Source of the DNA: UTCHB3 sp964625575
GTDB lineage: Bacteria > Bacteroidota > Ignavibacteria > Ignavibacteriales > Ignavibacteriaceae
DNA: 64,000 bases
Direction: 5' to 3'
Assembly (NCBI GenBank): GCA_964625575.1
Contig: CAZVBQ010000002.1
Span: 62,001-126,000, forward strand
Shown here: one piece after another, positions 17,900 through 26,467 of the stretch
How positions within the stretch are numbered: position 1 is the first letter of the stretch
Layout: every line of letters begins with the position of its first letter
The notes under the pieces: generated by a model
Told to the model about the DNA's origin: nothing
What the model saw: the letters and a program-made list of their open reading frames with translations, nothing else
Databases searched by the model: none
Program-made: the position numbers and the translations under genes

Positions 17900-18031
17900 T
17901 TAGAGGGATTCGAGACAGTTGGCGATCTTCCGCAGAACCTCTTTCAGGGGTTTGATATCGTTACTGCAAATACTGAAGATCATTTCACTTGTTCTGTTTT
18001 TCGAGCCTAATCTATTATATTCATGAGCTAA
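17900..18031 (-). pseudogene. C-terminal remnant of a HEPN/HepT-like protein
   Basis: A minus-strand frame ends with TAA at 17900-17902 and reads SLAHEYNRLGS, then EMIFSICSNDIKPLKEVLRK. The LAHEY motif (18014-18031) followed by a closing helix with ND-x-PLKE is the pattern of the C-terminus of HepT-like (DUF86) HEPN toxins. No start codon or N-terminal half is present: the upstream sequence runs into the DUF4160 gene on the other strand. It is probably a scrap of a toxin-antitoxin gene. Confidence 0.4.
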
Positions 18032-18054
18032 AGAATTTTCTTTTGGAGGATTTG

Positions 18055-18324
18055 GTGCCAGTAATCTCAATGTTTTATGGGATAATTGTTTCCATGTACT
18101 TTCTTGATAACAAACAACACAATTTCCCTCATATACACGTCACATATCAGGAATAGGAAGCAGTGATCCGTATTCCTGACGGAGAGTTTATTGCCGGCGA
18201 CATTCCTGCCAACAAGCTCAAACTTGTTGAAGCATGGGTTGAAATTCACAAGGATGAATTAATGGCAAATTGGCAGCTTGCGGTCAACGGCGAGAGCATT
18301 TTCAAAATTGATCCACTTAAATAG
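18055..18324 (+). pseudogene. DUF4160 gene broken by an amber codon
   Basis: From GTG at 18055 (GGAGG site just upstream) the frame reads PVISMFYGIIVSMYFLD, then HFPHIHV-like NFPHIHVTYQE, then TAG at 18154-18156. It continues in the same frame as EAVIRIPDGEFIAGDIP, then LVEAWVEIHKDELMANW, to the normal end at 18324. DUF4160 members typically have a GEYEA-like segment here, so one base change from a Tyr codon explains the stop. All 90 codons are otherwise intact, so the loss is recent, or it is a sequencing error. It forms a pair with the following DUF2442 gene, an arrangement often seen and suspected to be toxin-antitoxin-like. Confidence 0.75.
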
Positions 18325-18332
18325 AGTTAAAC

Positions 18333-18581
18333 ATGAATCCAAGAATAACGGATGTAAAACCCCTCGATGGCTACAGGTTACTGCTCACATTTACGAATGG
18401 AGAGCAGCGGGAATTCGACATGACCCCATACCTGGAAATCGGGGTATTCAAAGAACTTAAAAATGAGTCGCTGTTCAACTCTGCAAAGGCGGCTCTTGGA
18501 ACGGTAACATGGCAGAACGGTCAGGACCTTTGCCCCGACACATTCTGGGTCGACAGCATCCCCGTTAAATCAGCCGGTTAA
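18333..18581 (+). CDS. DUF2442 family protein
   Basis: 82 residues with the DUF2442 pattern: ITDVKPLDGYRLLLTFTNGE, EFDMTPYL, GVFKELKNESLF, and VTWQNGQDLCPDTFW near the end. It starts eight bases after the broken DUF4160 gene. The proteins usually occur as a pair; the biochemical role is unknown. The last codons lie in a short direct repeat (18564-18588), and its end overlaps a degraded gene on the other strand. Confidence 0.85.
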   Translation: MNPRITDVKPLDGYRLLLTFTNGEQREFDMTPYLEIGVFKELKNESLFNSAKAALGTVTWQNGQDLCPDTFWVDSIPVKSAG

Positions 18582-18588
18582 ATCAGCA
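18564..18588. repeat. Short direct repeat across the DUF2442 stop codon
   Basis: GTTAAATCAGC occurs twice, 13 bases apart, spanning the stop codon of the DUF2442 gene. It looks like a slippage duplication that may have altered the C-terminus of this gene or of the convergent remnant. Confidence 0.6.
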
Positions 18589-18756
18589 GGTTCCATTCCC
18601 AAAGAAAGGAACTGATCAATGAATACACCGTCAATTTCAGCGGGAGAAAAGGCATTTTGTGACACTTCAATATTTATCGCTAATCCAGACGCGACAACCT
18701 TCGTGCTATTCGCCGCGGCGGTCTGGTCAAATCGAACGGAATAAAATTTCCACCAT
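18570..18756 (-). pseudogene. Small unknown gene with a one-base frameshift
   Basis: An ATG at 18756 with a GGGAGAG site five bases upstream opens a frame that stops after nine codons. The neighbouring frame is open from the second codon to TGA at 18570-18572 and reads KFYSVRFDQTAAANSTKVVA, then GLAINIEVSQNAFSPAEI, then FIDQFLSLGMEPADL. The total length is 3x62+1 bases, as expected for one inserted base (an extra G near 18750). The product would be 61 residues. I do not recognise it. A start at a mutated codon further upstream is an alternative. Confidence 0.4.
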
Positions 18757-18812
18757 GTTAACTCTCCCGTTTTCCTTATATTTATAGATTAAACCATTTT
18801 TTTTAAAGCACA

Positions 18813-19064
18813 ATGTCACTCCTTCGCGAACAACGCAAACTTTTGGAACAGCTCGGAAAATTAAGGCGAAAGCTTGACCCTAAAGAGCTCGAAGAATTGA
18901 AGATGTTCGAAAAGAGGAACAAGGATGAGGAAGAGTTCGATTCACTTGCCATGAAACGACTCAGACAACTTGTCTCCAAACATGAGATCAAGCGTGACAA
19001 AAGTGCCTTCGATGCCTTGTTTAAACCAAGGCAGGAAGAAAATAATGAACAGAATGAACAATAG
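18813..19064 (+). CDS. Small charged coiled-coil protein
   Basis: 83 residues, almost entirely charged and helical (REQRKLLEQLGKLRRKLD, then ELKMFEKRNKDEEEF), with no signal peptide or membrane segment. Not recognised. It ends eight bases before the GT117 gene and is probably co-transcribed with it, perhaps as a cytoplasmic accessory. Confidence 0.6.
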   Translation: MSLLREQRKLLEQLGKLRRKLDPKELEELKMFEKRNKDEEEFDSLAMKRLRQLVSKHEIKRDKSAFDALFKPRQEENNEQNEQ

Positions 19065-19072
19065 AGGAATAA

Positions 19073-22060
19073 ATGGACTTTAAGCTAATGAACCGCGTGA
19101 CCGCGGCAGTAGTTTTTCTGATCTCTTTCATTGTGCTGTTATCAACGGTTCAGCCGTCAGTCTCCTTCTGGGACTGTGGTGAATTCATAGCAGCTTCATA
19201 CTCCCTTCAGGTGCCCCACCCTCCCGGAGCCCCTTTCTTCCTGCTTGTAGGCAGGGTTTTCTCGATGATACCTTTTGCCGAGAACCTCGGATTCAGAGTG
19301 AACATGGTTTCAGTGCTTGCCAGTGCCCTCTCGATCCTCTTTTTATATCTGATCATCGTTAAAGTGATCGAAAACTACCGCGGCAAGAAAGCTGAAAACC
19401 TTTTCGAATCAGTCTCAACCGTGATCGCGGCTGCCATTGGCGCCTTGTCTTTTTCATTCAGCGACACTTTCTGGTTCAACGGTGTTGAAGCGGAAGTGTA
19501 CGCCTCGTCAACTTTTCTTTACGCGGCTATCATGTACCTGATAATGCTCTGGAACGAAAAAGCTGATGAGCCTGACAATGAAAAATACCTGCTTCTCTTG
19601 TTTTATACGATCGGACTCTCAACCGGCGTTCACCTTATGAGCGTTCTGGCGATGGTTCCGGTTGTAATGATCATAGCTTTCCGAAAATACATGAACAACG
19701 AAGAGGAATACGACACTTCTGTGAAATACTTCCTCATCCATGTGGCAGTTATTCTGATCGTTGCCGCGGGTCTCTGGCTGAATGCCACCGGTACAACCGC
19801 CCCCACCCCGGATGAGTACAAGTCATTCGATGGCACCTTTAAGGTTCTTATCGTACTGATCTCTGCAGCGATACTGGGCGCGTTTTACAAAAAACTTCTC
19901 ACAAGAAATTCGATATACTTCTCACTGATAGTCGGTGGTTTCGCTCTCGCGTTAACCTATCCGGGTGTCGTGAAGTATTTCCCGGCTTTCATGTCGGCAA
20001 TTGGCGGACTTAGCCTTGGCGGCGAACTTGCGTTCGTGGCAGCTTTCCTCGGCGTTTTTGGATGGATAGTTTATTACGCCCACAAGAATAACAAGGCGAC
20101 ACTTCACATGGCGGGCCTTGCTGCCATCTTCATTTTCCTTGGTTTTACAACCTACACCCAGGTTATCGTCCGCTCGAACGTGCAGCCCCCGATGAACGAA
20201 AACGAACCTGACACCTTCCCTGAACTGGTTAAATATCTTAACCGTGAACAGTATGGTGACTTCCCGACCTTCAAACGGAGATTCTCGGGCGAACCGCATC
20301 AGCAGGGGATCTACTCCAATTACGGCTCCGATCTCGCTTTTCTTTACGGTTACCAGATGAACCACATGATGACCCGCTACCTCCTCTGGAACTACGCGGG
20401 CCGCGAATCATGGGATCAGGATGCCGGAAGCAATATAGCTCCATTCAATTCGATAGGCAAGATACTCGGAAAACCGTTCGGCCTTGATTTCGAGGGAGAC
20501 GTAAAAGATTCACTCTTCGGCATACCCTTCCTTTTGGGGCTGATCGGCGTGATCTTTCACTTCCGGCGAGACAGGAAAATGGCGATGGTCTACCTTGTCC
20601 TCTTCGTTTTCATGGGTTACCTTACGGCTTATTATCAGAACCAACAGCAACCCCAGCCGAGGGAGCGCGACTACTTCTATGTGGGTGCTTTCTTCGTCTT
20701 CTCGCTCTGGATAGGTATTGGAGTTAAAGAGCTCGCCCAACTCGTTTACGACAAGCTAAAGAGCAACAGCCTCGGCACCGTGCTCGGTTACGCAGTGCTT
20801 GTTTTGGGCGTCTTCTTCGTTCCCGTGAGAATGTACTCGGCAAACTTGTACACACACGACAGATCAAACAACTGGATCCCCTGGGATTACGCTTACAACC
20901 TCCTCCAGAGTTGTGCCCCAAACGCCATTCTCTTTACCAATGGCGACAACGATACCTTCCCTCTCTGGTACCTCCAGGATGTGGAGGGAGTCAGAAGGGA
21001 TATCAGAATTGTTAACCTCTCACTCGCCAATACCGAGTGGTATGTTAAACAGTTGAAAAACCTTCAGCCTTACGGAACACCGGTGGTTAAAATGACCTTT
21101 ACCGACTCCGAGATCGACAGGCTCCGCCCCACCCTTTACACCGCGCCAACTTACACCATGAAAGTTTCGCGCGATGAGTTCACCAAACTCTCAAAAGGGC
21201 TGGTCGATTCTTCTTCGTACAAGCCGGAATTAGTGTGGACACCTTCACTTCCAACTGTTGAAGACGGAAGAACTTACGCCCGCGTTCAGGATTTCGTGGT
21301 TATGCAGATAATTGAGAACAACGACTGGAAACGCCCCGTCTACTACTCAACCACCTGCAGCGACGACACAAAGATCGGCCTCGGCAAATATCTCTATCTT
21401 GAAGGTATGGCTTTCAGACTGATGCCTTTCGAGATCCCTGCCGGAAGAGACGGTGTTAACCCCGAAGTTCTCTGGAAACAGGTTATGGAAGAATCAAAAG
21501 GCACCGCGTATAGCAAAGACTATAAACCGGGCTTCAAATTCAGAGGCATTAACGATCAGGGTGTCTTCCTCGACGAGAACCACAAGAGAATGACCCTCAA
21601 CTATAGAAACGCGTTCCTCAGACTCGCCAATTTCTATATGATCGAGAAGAAAGACAACCAAACCGCTCTGAAGGTACTTAACAGGATGCAGGAAGTAATG
21701 CCGCTTGAAAGAACAGGGCTCGACTACAGATACCGTGCCGACCTCGCCAACCTCTACCGCAGACTCGGCGATATGGAAACTTACGGTAAAATGATGAAGA
21801 GCGTGGAACCTGAAGCAATGTCAATTCTTCAGAACAACCCTTCCGTGATTTCAATGGATGTTTCGGTTGTTACCATACTTCTCGACTACTATGAAACCAC
21901 AAAAGAGGCGGCGAAAGCCCTTCAGGTTATCGACATACTCGACAAGTATTATCCCAACAATCCTGAAGTGAAGGCTCAACGCGACAAGTTCAACGCGATA
22001 CTCAGCGGAAAACCTGTCACCAAAGACACGGCTAAACCGGATACGGCTGCCAAGAAGTAG
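19073..22060 (+). CDS. GT117 (DUF2723) membrane glycosyltransferase
   Basis: A 995-residue integral membrane protein with about 12-14 helices in the first 600 residues and a soluble, TPR-like C-terminal part (about 830-990). The first loop FWDCGEFIAASYSLQVPHPP carries the acidic pair (Asp-x-x-Glu) expected of GT-C enzymes of the DUF2723 family, resembling protein O-mannosyltransferases. The family is widespread in Bacteroidota and is thought to transfer a lipid-linked sugar to exported proteins or glycans. It ends in a strong terminator. The following GT9 gene supports a role in surface polysaccharide or protein glycosylation. Confidence 0.85.
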   Translation: MDFKLMNRVTAAVVFLISFIVLLSTVQPSVSFWDCGEFIAASYSLQVPHPPGAPFFLLVGRVFSMIPFAENLGFRVNMVSVLASALSILFLYLIIVKVIENYRGKKAENLFESVSTVIAAAIGALSFSFSDTFWFNGVEAEVYASSTFLYAAIMYLIMLWNEKADEPDNEKYLLLLFYTIGLSTGVHLMSVLAMVPVVMIIAFRKYMNNEEEYDTSVKYFLIHVAVILIVAAGLWLNATGTTAPTPDEYKSFDGTFKVLIVLISAAILGAFYKKLLTRNSIYFSLIVGGFALALTYPGVVKYFPAFMSAIGGLSLGGELAFVAAFLGVFGWIVYYAHKNNKATLHMAGLAAIFIFLGFTTYTQVIVRSNVQPPMNENEPDTFPELVKYLNREQYGDFPTFKRRFSGEPHQQGIYSNYGSDLAFLYGYQMNHMMTRYLLWNYAGRESWDQDAGSNIAPFNSIGKILGKPFGLDFEGDVKDSLFGIPFLLGLIGVIFHFRRDRKMAMVYLVLFVFMGYLTAYYQNQQQPQPRERDYFYVGAFFVFSLWIGIGVKELAQLVYDKLKSNSLGTVLGYAVLVLGVFFVPVRMYSANLYTHDRSNNWIPWDYAYNLLQSCAPNAILFTNGDNDTFPLWYLQDVEGVRRDIRIVNLSLANTEWYVKQLKNLQPYGTPVVKMTFTDSEIDRLRPTLYTAPTYTMKVSRDEFTKLSKGLVDSSSYKPELVWTPSLPTVEDGRTYARVQDFVVMQIIENNDWKRPVYYSTTCSDDTKIGLGKYLYLEGMAFRLMPFEIPAGRDGVNPEVLWKQVMEESKGTAYSKDYKPGFKFRGINDQGVFLDENHKRMTLNYRNAFLRLANFYMIEKKDNQTALKVLNRMQEVMPLERTGLDYRYRADLANLYRRLGDMETYGKMMKSVEPEAMSILQNNPSVISMDVSVVTILLDYYETTKEAAKALQVIDILDKYYPNNPEVKAQRDKFNAILSGKPVTKDTAKPDTAAKK

Positions 22061-22098
22061 TAACCGGCTTCTGTAACGGAAGAAATATTAATTGTCAC

Positions 22099-22134
22099 GA
22101 ATAAAAGGAGCCTTATGGTTCCTTTTATTCTTTT
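22099..22134 (+). terminator. Intrinsic terminator after the GT117 gene
   Basis: 14-bp stem (22099-22112 with 22117-22130, one G-T pair), loop TTAT, followed by TTTT on the plus strand. It separates the GT117 and GT9 genes. Confidence 0.8.
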
Positions 22135-22161
22135 ATACTATCTGAAACAAGATTTGTAAAA

Positions 22162-23229
22162 ATGAAGATCCTGATCCTTGCTCTCTCAGGCATTGGCGAC
22201 GCCCTGATGTTCACGCCCGCCGCGAAAGTGATACGCGAAGCACTCCCCGGAGTTCAGATGGACGCGGTTGTGATGTTTTCGGGTGTCAAGAACATTTATG
22301 ACCGTACCGGTCTGTTCAATAACGTGATCCACTTCGATTTTATGGCGGAAGGCGCCGTGAAATCGTTAAAGTTCGTTCTCTCCCTCCGCGGAAAATATTC
22401 CCACTCGATCAGCGTTTACCCATCGAACAGGAAGGAATACAACGGTATTCAGTGGCTCATTGGGGCAAAGAACAGGGGTCAGGTTGAGTATCTGAGGGCC
22501 GACGGCGGGAATCTTGGATGGCTGAACAATGTAAGAATAAAAGAGAACGATTCACTGCATAATGTGGAGGAAAATGTTCTTCTGGTAAAAAAGATGTTTG
22601 ACCTGAAGGCGGCACCACTTTACCCCCTGCAATTTCCGCTTAACAATGATGATCTGAAGTTTGCCGAAAACTACATTCAGGGAAATCTGAAAGAGGGTGT
22701 AACCCGGATCGGATTTCATCCCGGATGCGCGACCTTCAAAAATCATATTAACCGGAGATGGGAACCCGAAAAATTTGCCGCTCTCGGAAAGTTGCTTAAG
22801 GAGAAGCATGGCTTCGAACTGATGCTGTTCGGAGGACCGGAAGAGAAGGAATTGCGTGAAAAAATCATGGATCTGGCTGGGGTTGGAGTGTTCCATGAGC
22901 CTCAGACCAAGAACCTCGGTCAGTCGGCAGCCCTGATAAAAAAATGCGACCTCTTTGTAACCAACGATTCAAGTCTGATGCACGTTTCATCCGCGATGGC
23001 TGTTAAAGTGCTCGCGCTTATAGGGCCAACCAACACAAGTTACATCCACCCGTGGAAGACAGAACACCGGATAGTTTCCCTCGGGCTGGAGTGTGCCCCC
23101 TGCTTTTTCTACTCACCCAAACCACTGCTTTGCTCACGAACCGACGTGAAGTACAAGTGCATCAGGGAAATGGGTGTTGAAAGGGTCTACGACGAAATTC
23201 TCAGTTTTGCCGGGGGGATGAAGAGTTAA
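22162..23229 (+). CDS. Glycosyltransferase family 9 (heptosyltransferase-like)
   Basis: 355 residues with the GT9 two-domain (GT-B) pattern. The N-terminal part has SGIGDALMFTPAAKVIRE and the C-terminal part IGFHPGC, NRRWEPEKFAALG, VTNDSSLMHVSSAM and ALIGPTN for the nucleotide-sugar site. A Cys-rich tail (CAPCFFYSPK) is typical. It likely adds a heptose or similar sugar from an ADP- or GDP-sugar to lipopolysaccharide core. Its 3' end overlaps the convergent response regulator by 29 bases. Confidence 0.88.
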   Translation: MKILILALSGIGDALMFTPAAKVIREALPGVQMDAVVMFSGVKNIYDRTGLFNNVIHFDFMAEGAVKSLKFVLSLRGKYSHSISVYPSNRKEYNGIQWLIGAKNRGQVEYLRADGGNLGWLNNVRIKENDSLHNVEENVLLVKKMFDLKAAPLYPLQFPLNNDDLKFAENYIQGNLKEGVTRIGFHPGCATFKNHINRRWEPEKFAALGKLLKEKHGFELMLFGGPEEKELREKIMDLAGVGVFHEPQTKNLGQSAALIKKCDLFVTNDSSLMHVSSAMAVKVLALIGPTNTSYIHPWKTEHRIVSLGLECAPCFFYSPKPLLCSRTDVKYKCIREMGVERVYDEILSFAGGMKS

Positions 23230-23584
23230 TAACTTCTTCAACCAAATCAAGAAACTCTTTCTTCGTAAACGGTTTGGAAATGTAATGCGTGCAACCAATG
23301 TTCATGAAAGTTTCCTTGTCACCGGCCATAGCGTAGGCAGTAACGGCTATAATAGGAACCTCCTCGTAACCGGGAAGTTGTCTGATGCGTTTGGTTGCCT
23401 CTATACCATTCATCCCTAATCCCAGATTGATATCCATCAGGATCAGGTCAAACCGGTTCTGTTGACAGATCTCAACAGACGCCGGTCCGTCGGATGCAGT
23501 TGATACCGTTCCCACTTTCCGCAGGAAATGTACCATCACATCTCTATTCTCTTTGTTATCCTCGACCAAAAGAATATCTGGCAT
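23201..23584 (-). CDS. Single-domain response regulator (CheY-like receiver)
   Basis: 127 residues, just one receiver domain: acidic pair Glu8/Asp9, phospho-acceptor Asp51, switch Thr82 and Lys104 (YISKPF). There is no output domain. It probably passes phosphate between, or modulates, histidine kinases encoded elsewhere; the sequence resembles receivers cut from hybrid kinases. A TACATTTG box (23625-23618, minus strand) may be part of its promoter. Convergent overlap with the GT9 gene. Confidence 0.9.
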   Translation of the reverse strand: MPDILLVEDNKENRDVMVHFLRKVGTVSTASDGPASVEICQQNRFDLILMDINLGLGMNGIEATKRIRQLPGYEEVPIIAVTAYAMAGDKETFMNIGCTHYISKPFTKKEFLDLVEEVINSSSPRQN

Positions 23585-23641
23585 GTCGTGCCTGTGTCTT
23601 TATTAAATTTATGAAATCAAATGTATTTAAAAGCAAACTTA

Positions 23642-23671
23642 AATAAAAGTGATCAAACGATCACTTTTATT
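23642..23671 (-). terminator. Terminator of the YCF48-repeat gene
   Basis: Perfect 13-bp inverted repeat (23642-23654 with 23659-23671) with a four-base loop, 21 bases after the stop of the minus-strand T9SS gene. The arms are A/T-rich at the base, giving a T-rich 3' arm. Confidence 0.7.
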
Positions 23672-23691
23672 CCGACATTTAAATAGATCCT

Positions 23692-25797
23692 TTATTTCAG
23701 AAGGATCATCTTCAGCGCGCGGGAAGCGGTGCCGCCCGAGAGCCTGTAAATGTAAACTCCTGAAGGAAGCCCCTCTCCGCTGAAAGTGGCGAAGTGTTGT
23801 CCTGCCGGAAGATAACGGTTCAATAGTTCCGCCACTTCCCTGCCCAACATGTCGAAAACAGCTAACTTGTACACTCCCGCCCGCCTCACTTCAAAATTGA
23901 GCGTGGTTGAAGGATTGAAGGGATTCGGATGATTCTGATACAAAACAATATCATCAGGAAGGGGAATCATGTCTTCCTCAACACCGGTTGGTACCCCTGA
24001 ACCACCACCACCGTTCACCGTCTTCATTAGAAGTCCGTACGTACCCACTAACCAGCCTTCATTCTTGTTAAAGAAGAAAGACTTCTTAAAAGTGTTCGTA
24101 ACCCCGGTAGGCATCTTCGTCCAGTGGTAACCGGCATCCTCCGTTTTAAAGAGACCGCCATAAGATCCGGCAGTGTATCCGTTAAGAGTATCGTAAAAAT
24201 AAACCGAGTTCAGCCAGTTAACGGGAAGTGTATCGATAATCGTCCAGAGGTTACCTGAATTGGTCGAACGGAGAACGATGCCGTACTTGCCGACGATCCA
24301 TCCCCGGCCGCTGTTACTGAAAAATATATCCCTCAGATCGAATTTGGAATCGATCGACTGGTTTTTCACGCCTCCACCGCCGGGTGAAGTGACCAACTGA
24401 ATAATCGTACCCTGGTCACCAACCAGCGAAGCCGACCGGGATGAAAGGGTGATAATTGCCCTGTATGTTTTCAAGGGCGCGCTACCACGGTACCAGACGG
24501 CACCTGTCGGTGAGTTCTGAGATACCAGATACGCGCCATTCTGCCCCACGGCTTTATTTGATAGCTTTGTCCCCTCGATCGAGTAGATGTCGTCCGAGGT
24601 TATATGCGCGAGATCATGCTTCTGCCACGATGCACCACGGTCAAGAGTCTGAAGAATGGTGCCGTCATCCCCGACTATCCATCCCCGGATCGTATCGAGG
24701 AAGAAAACGTCATTCAGATTTGTTTTGTAGCTTGTGACCTGTCTGATCCAGGTATCACCACCATCCTCGGTTCTGAGGATCATTCCGCTGTCACCGACGG
24801 CAGTTCCGATCATCTGATCGAGAAACTCAATCGAATTGATGGTGTTTTCCGAGCCTTCTGACTGAAACTCCCAGTTCGCACCGGCATCGGTAGTGCGGAT
24901 GATCAATCCATTGTTCCCGAACAACCACCCGGTGTTGCCGGTAAAAACTGAAAAATTGAAGCTGAAGCGGGAACTGTCGCCCGATCGTGCCCAGTTTGAG
25001 CCGCTGTTCGTGCTTTTTATGATCAGCCCAGGGGCCCCGGTCGCGATCAAAGTTCCGCCGGGAAGGATCGAGAACGACTTTATCCAGCCTTGTATGCCAA
25101 TTCCGGCTGTGCTCCAGGTTGAACCCCCGTCGGTGGTCCTTAGTACAAGCCCGTTTCTTCCCATTGCCCATCCATTCAGATCATCGCTAAATCCGATCAT
25201 CGAGAGCGTCTGTTGGATGTTCTCGCGGATCTTAACCCAATTCGCCCCTCTATCGAGGGAACGGTAGATCACGCCTGCTTCACCGGCGAGAAAGGCCTTC
25301 CCGCTTGGGAGCACTCTCAGGGTTGAAAAACTCAAGGTGTCAAGCTGATACTTGACCCAGCTTGCCCCTCCATCGGTTGAACGAAGGAACATACCTTTAT
25401 CACCAGCTGCAAAGGCCGAGCCATCCGGAAAAAGCTGAACAGCCTTCACGTCCCTAACCGAATCAACCTGAATCGTGGTGAACGATATGCCGCCATCCGT
25501 GGTGCGGAGTATCGCCCCGCGGGAGCAACCCGCGATGCCGGTCTGCATGTCAATAAACGAAACCGAGAGGATGTCATGCATGATCGAGGCATTCGAAACA
25601 GTCCAGTGGCTGCCACCGTTTGTGGTTTTAATAAAGGCTCCCGCGTTACCGGCAGCGTAGCAGTTCTGATCGTCAAAAGCCTGACCCGCGTTGAGGGTTT
25701 TACCGACAGGAAGCGGATTCTGCCAGATCCAGTTGGTCTGTGCCTGAATGGTTAATGTCGCAAAGATGGCGAATATTATTGCTCGCGTGGTCGTCAT
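23692..25797 (-). CDS. YCF48-repeat beta-propeller with T9SS sorting tail
   Basis: 701 residues: a signal peptide (about 1-19), then about 13 repeats of the YCF48/BNR type, each with a TTDGG-x-W or similar motif (TTNGGSHW, STDGGASW, SLDRGANW), ending in a T9SS tail (about 615-701, NHPNPFNPSTTLNF then VFDMLGREVAELL). It is predicted to be secreted and attached to the cell surface or released. The likeness to the photosystem assembly factor Ycf48 is of repeat type only. It ends just before the small barrel gene that precedes it in the transcript (two-base gap), so the two form an operon. Confidence 0.85.
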   Translation of the reverse strand: MTTTRAIIFAIFATLTIQAQTNWIWQNPLPVGKTLNAGQAFDDQNCYAAGNAGAFIKTTNGGSHWTVSNASIMHDILSVSFIDMQTGIAGCSRGAILRTTDGGISFTTIQVDSVRDVKAVQLFPDGSAFAAGDKGMFLRSTDGGASWVKYQLDTLSFSTLRVLPSGKAFLAGEAGVIYRSLDRGANWVKIRENIQQTLSMIGFSDDLNGWAMGRNGLVLRTTDGGSTWSTAGIGIQGWIKSFSILPGGTLIATGAPGLIIKSTNSGSNWARSGDSSRFSFNFSVFTGNTGWLFGNNGLIIRTTDAGANWEFQSEGSENTINSIEFLDQMIGTAVGDSGMILRTEDGGDTWIRQVTSYKTNLNDVFFLDTIRGWIVGDDGTILQTLDRGASWQKHDLAHITSDDIYSIEGTKLSNKAVGQNGAYLVSQNSPTGAVWYRGSAPLKTYRAIITLSSRSASLVGDQGTIIQLVTSPGGGGVKNQSIDSKFDLRDIFFSNSGRGWIVGKYGIVLRSTNSGNLWTIIDTLPVNWLNSVYFYDTLNGYTAGSYGGLFKTEDAGYHWTKMPTGVTNTFKKSFFFNKNEGWLVGTYGLLMKTVNGGGGSGVPTGVEEDMIPLPDDIVLYQNHPNPFNPSTTLNFEVRRAGVYKLAVFDMLGREVAELLNRYLPAGQHFATFSGEGLPSGVYIYRLSGGTASRALKMILLK

Positions 25798-25799
25798 AT

Positions 25800-26363
25800 T
25801 TAAAACTTTATCCTAAAGCCCGACTGCAGGGCAATGTAAGCTCTTGAAACGTACTTTGTTCTGATCCTGTTGTAGCGGGCATTCACGTCGATATCCAGTC
25901 CCGGAGCGATATATATCCTGAAACCTGCCTCTGGCGAAATTCCGGGCATCACCTCCGTGGTTAGCTCGACCGGTTTGCCGAGCAGACCGTAATCAACTTT
26001 CAGGAAGTATTCTGTATAGAAAACCCCGCCTTCAACCCCGATGTAAGGCGTGATCTCGTTTCCTTCACCTATCATGTACCTTAAACCCGCGGTCAAGGGC
26101 ACCGATTTGAAATTGAACTCGTAACCCGGCAGGTTATCCTTCAGTCCGCAGTAATAATAACCCGTGGTCAGCGTTAACTCAAGCCCTGTGAAGAGCACCG
26201 GTAAATTAAAGCTGATGTTGCCGCCAAGCCCGGCATCAACGTGATTTTCGAGCTGCCCCGCGGGAATTGCTGCCGATCCCTGCACCCTTATACCGGGTTG
26301 GGAGTGAAGTTCACAAGTAAAGAGTACCACTAAAAGCAGTACCGGATAGCACAATTTTTTCAA
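25800..26363 (-). CDS. Outer-membrane beta-barrel protein
   Basis: 187 residues with a signal peptide (ends near HSQ) and alternating strands of an eight-stranded OmpA/OmpX-like barrel: PLTAGLRYMIG, ITPYIGVEGGVFY, SPEAGFRIYIAPG, and a terminal strand ending in Phe (SGFRIKF). Function unknown. First gene of a two-gene operon with the YCF48-repeat protein. Confidence 0.75.
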   Translation of the reverse strand: MKKLCYPVLLLVVLFTCELHSQPGIRVQGSAAIPAGQLENHVDAGLGGNISFNLPVLFTGLELTLTTGYYYCGLKDNLPGYEFNFKSVPLTAGLRYMIGEGNEITPYIGVEGGVFYTEYFLKVDYGLLGKPVELTTEVMPGISPEAGFRIYIAPGLDIDVNARYNRIRTKYVSRAYIALQSGFRIKF

Positions 26364-26467
26364 ATCTTTTTATTTTTACGGATTGTAATTAACATTATTT
26401 CAAAAAGCTTACCCGCGAAGCAAAGAAAATTTATTTAACCCTGACAATTTAAGATAATCTGCCCTAA

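Noticed and set aside
18619..18744. 41-codon plus-strand frame between DUF2442 and the coiled-coil gene
   Set aside because: The opposite strand gives a more protein-like product with a ribosome site, so this is taken as its shadow.
23692..25797. Photosystem II assembly factor
   Set aside because: Only the YCF48 repeat type is shared; the signal peptide and T9SS tail show a secreted surface protein, and no photosynthesis genes are present.
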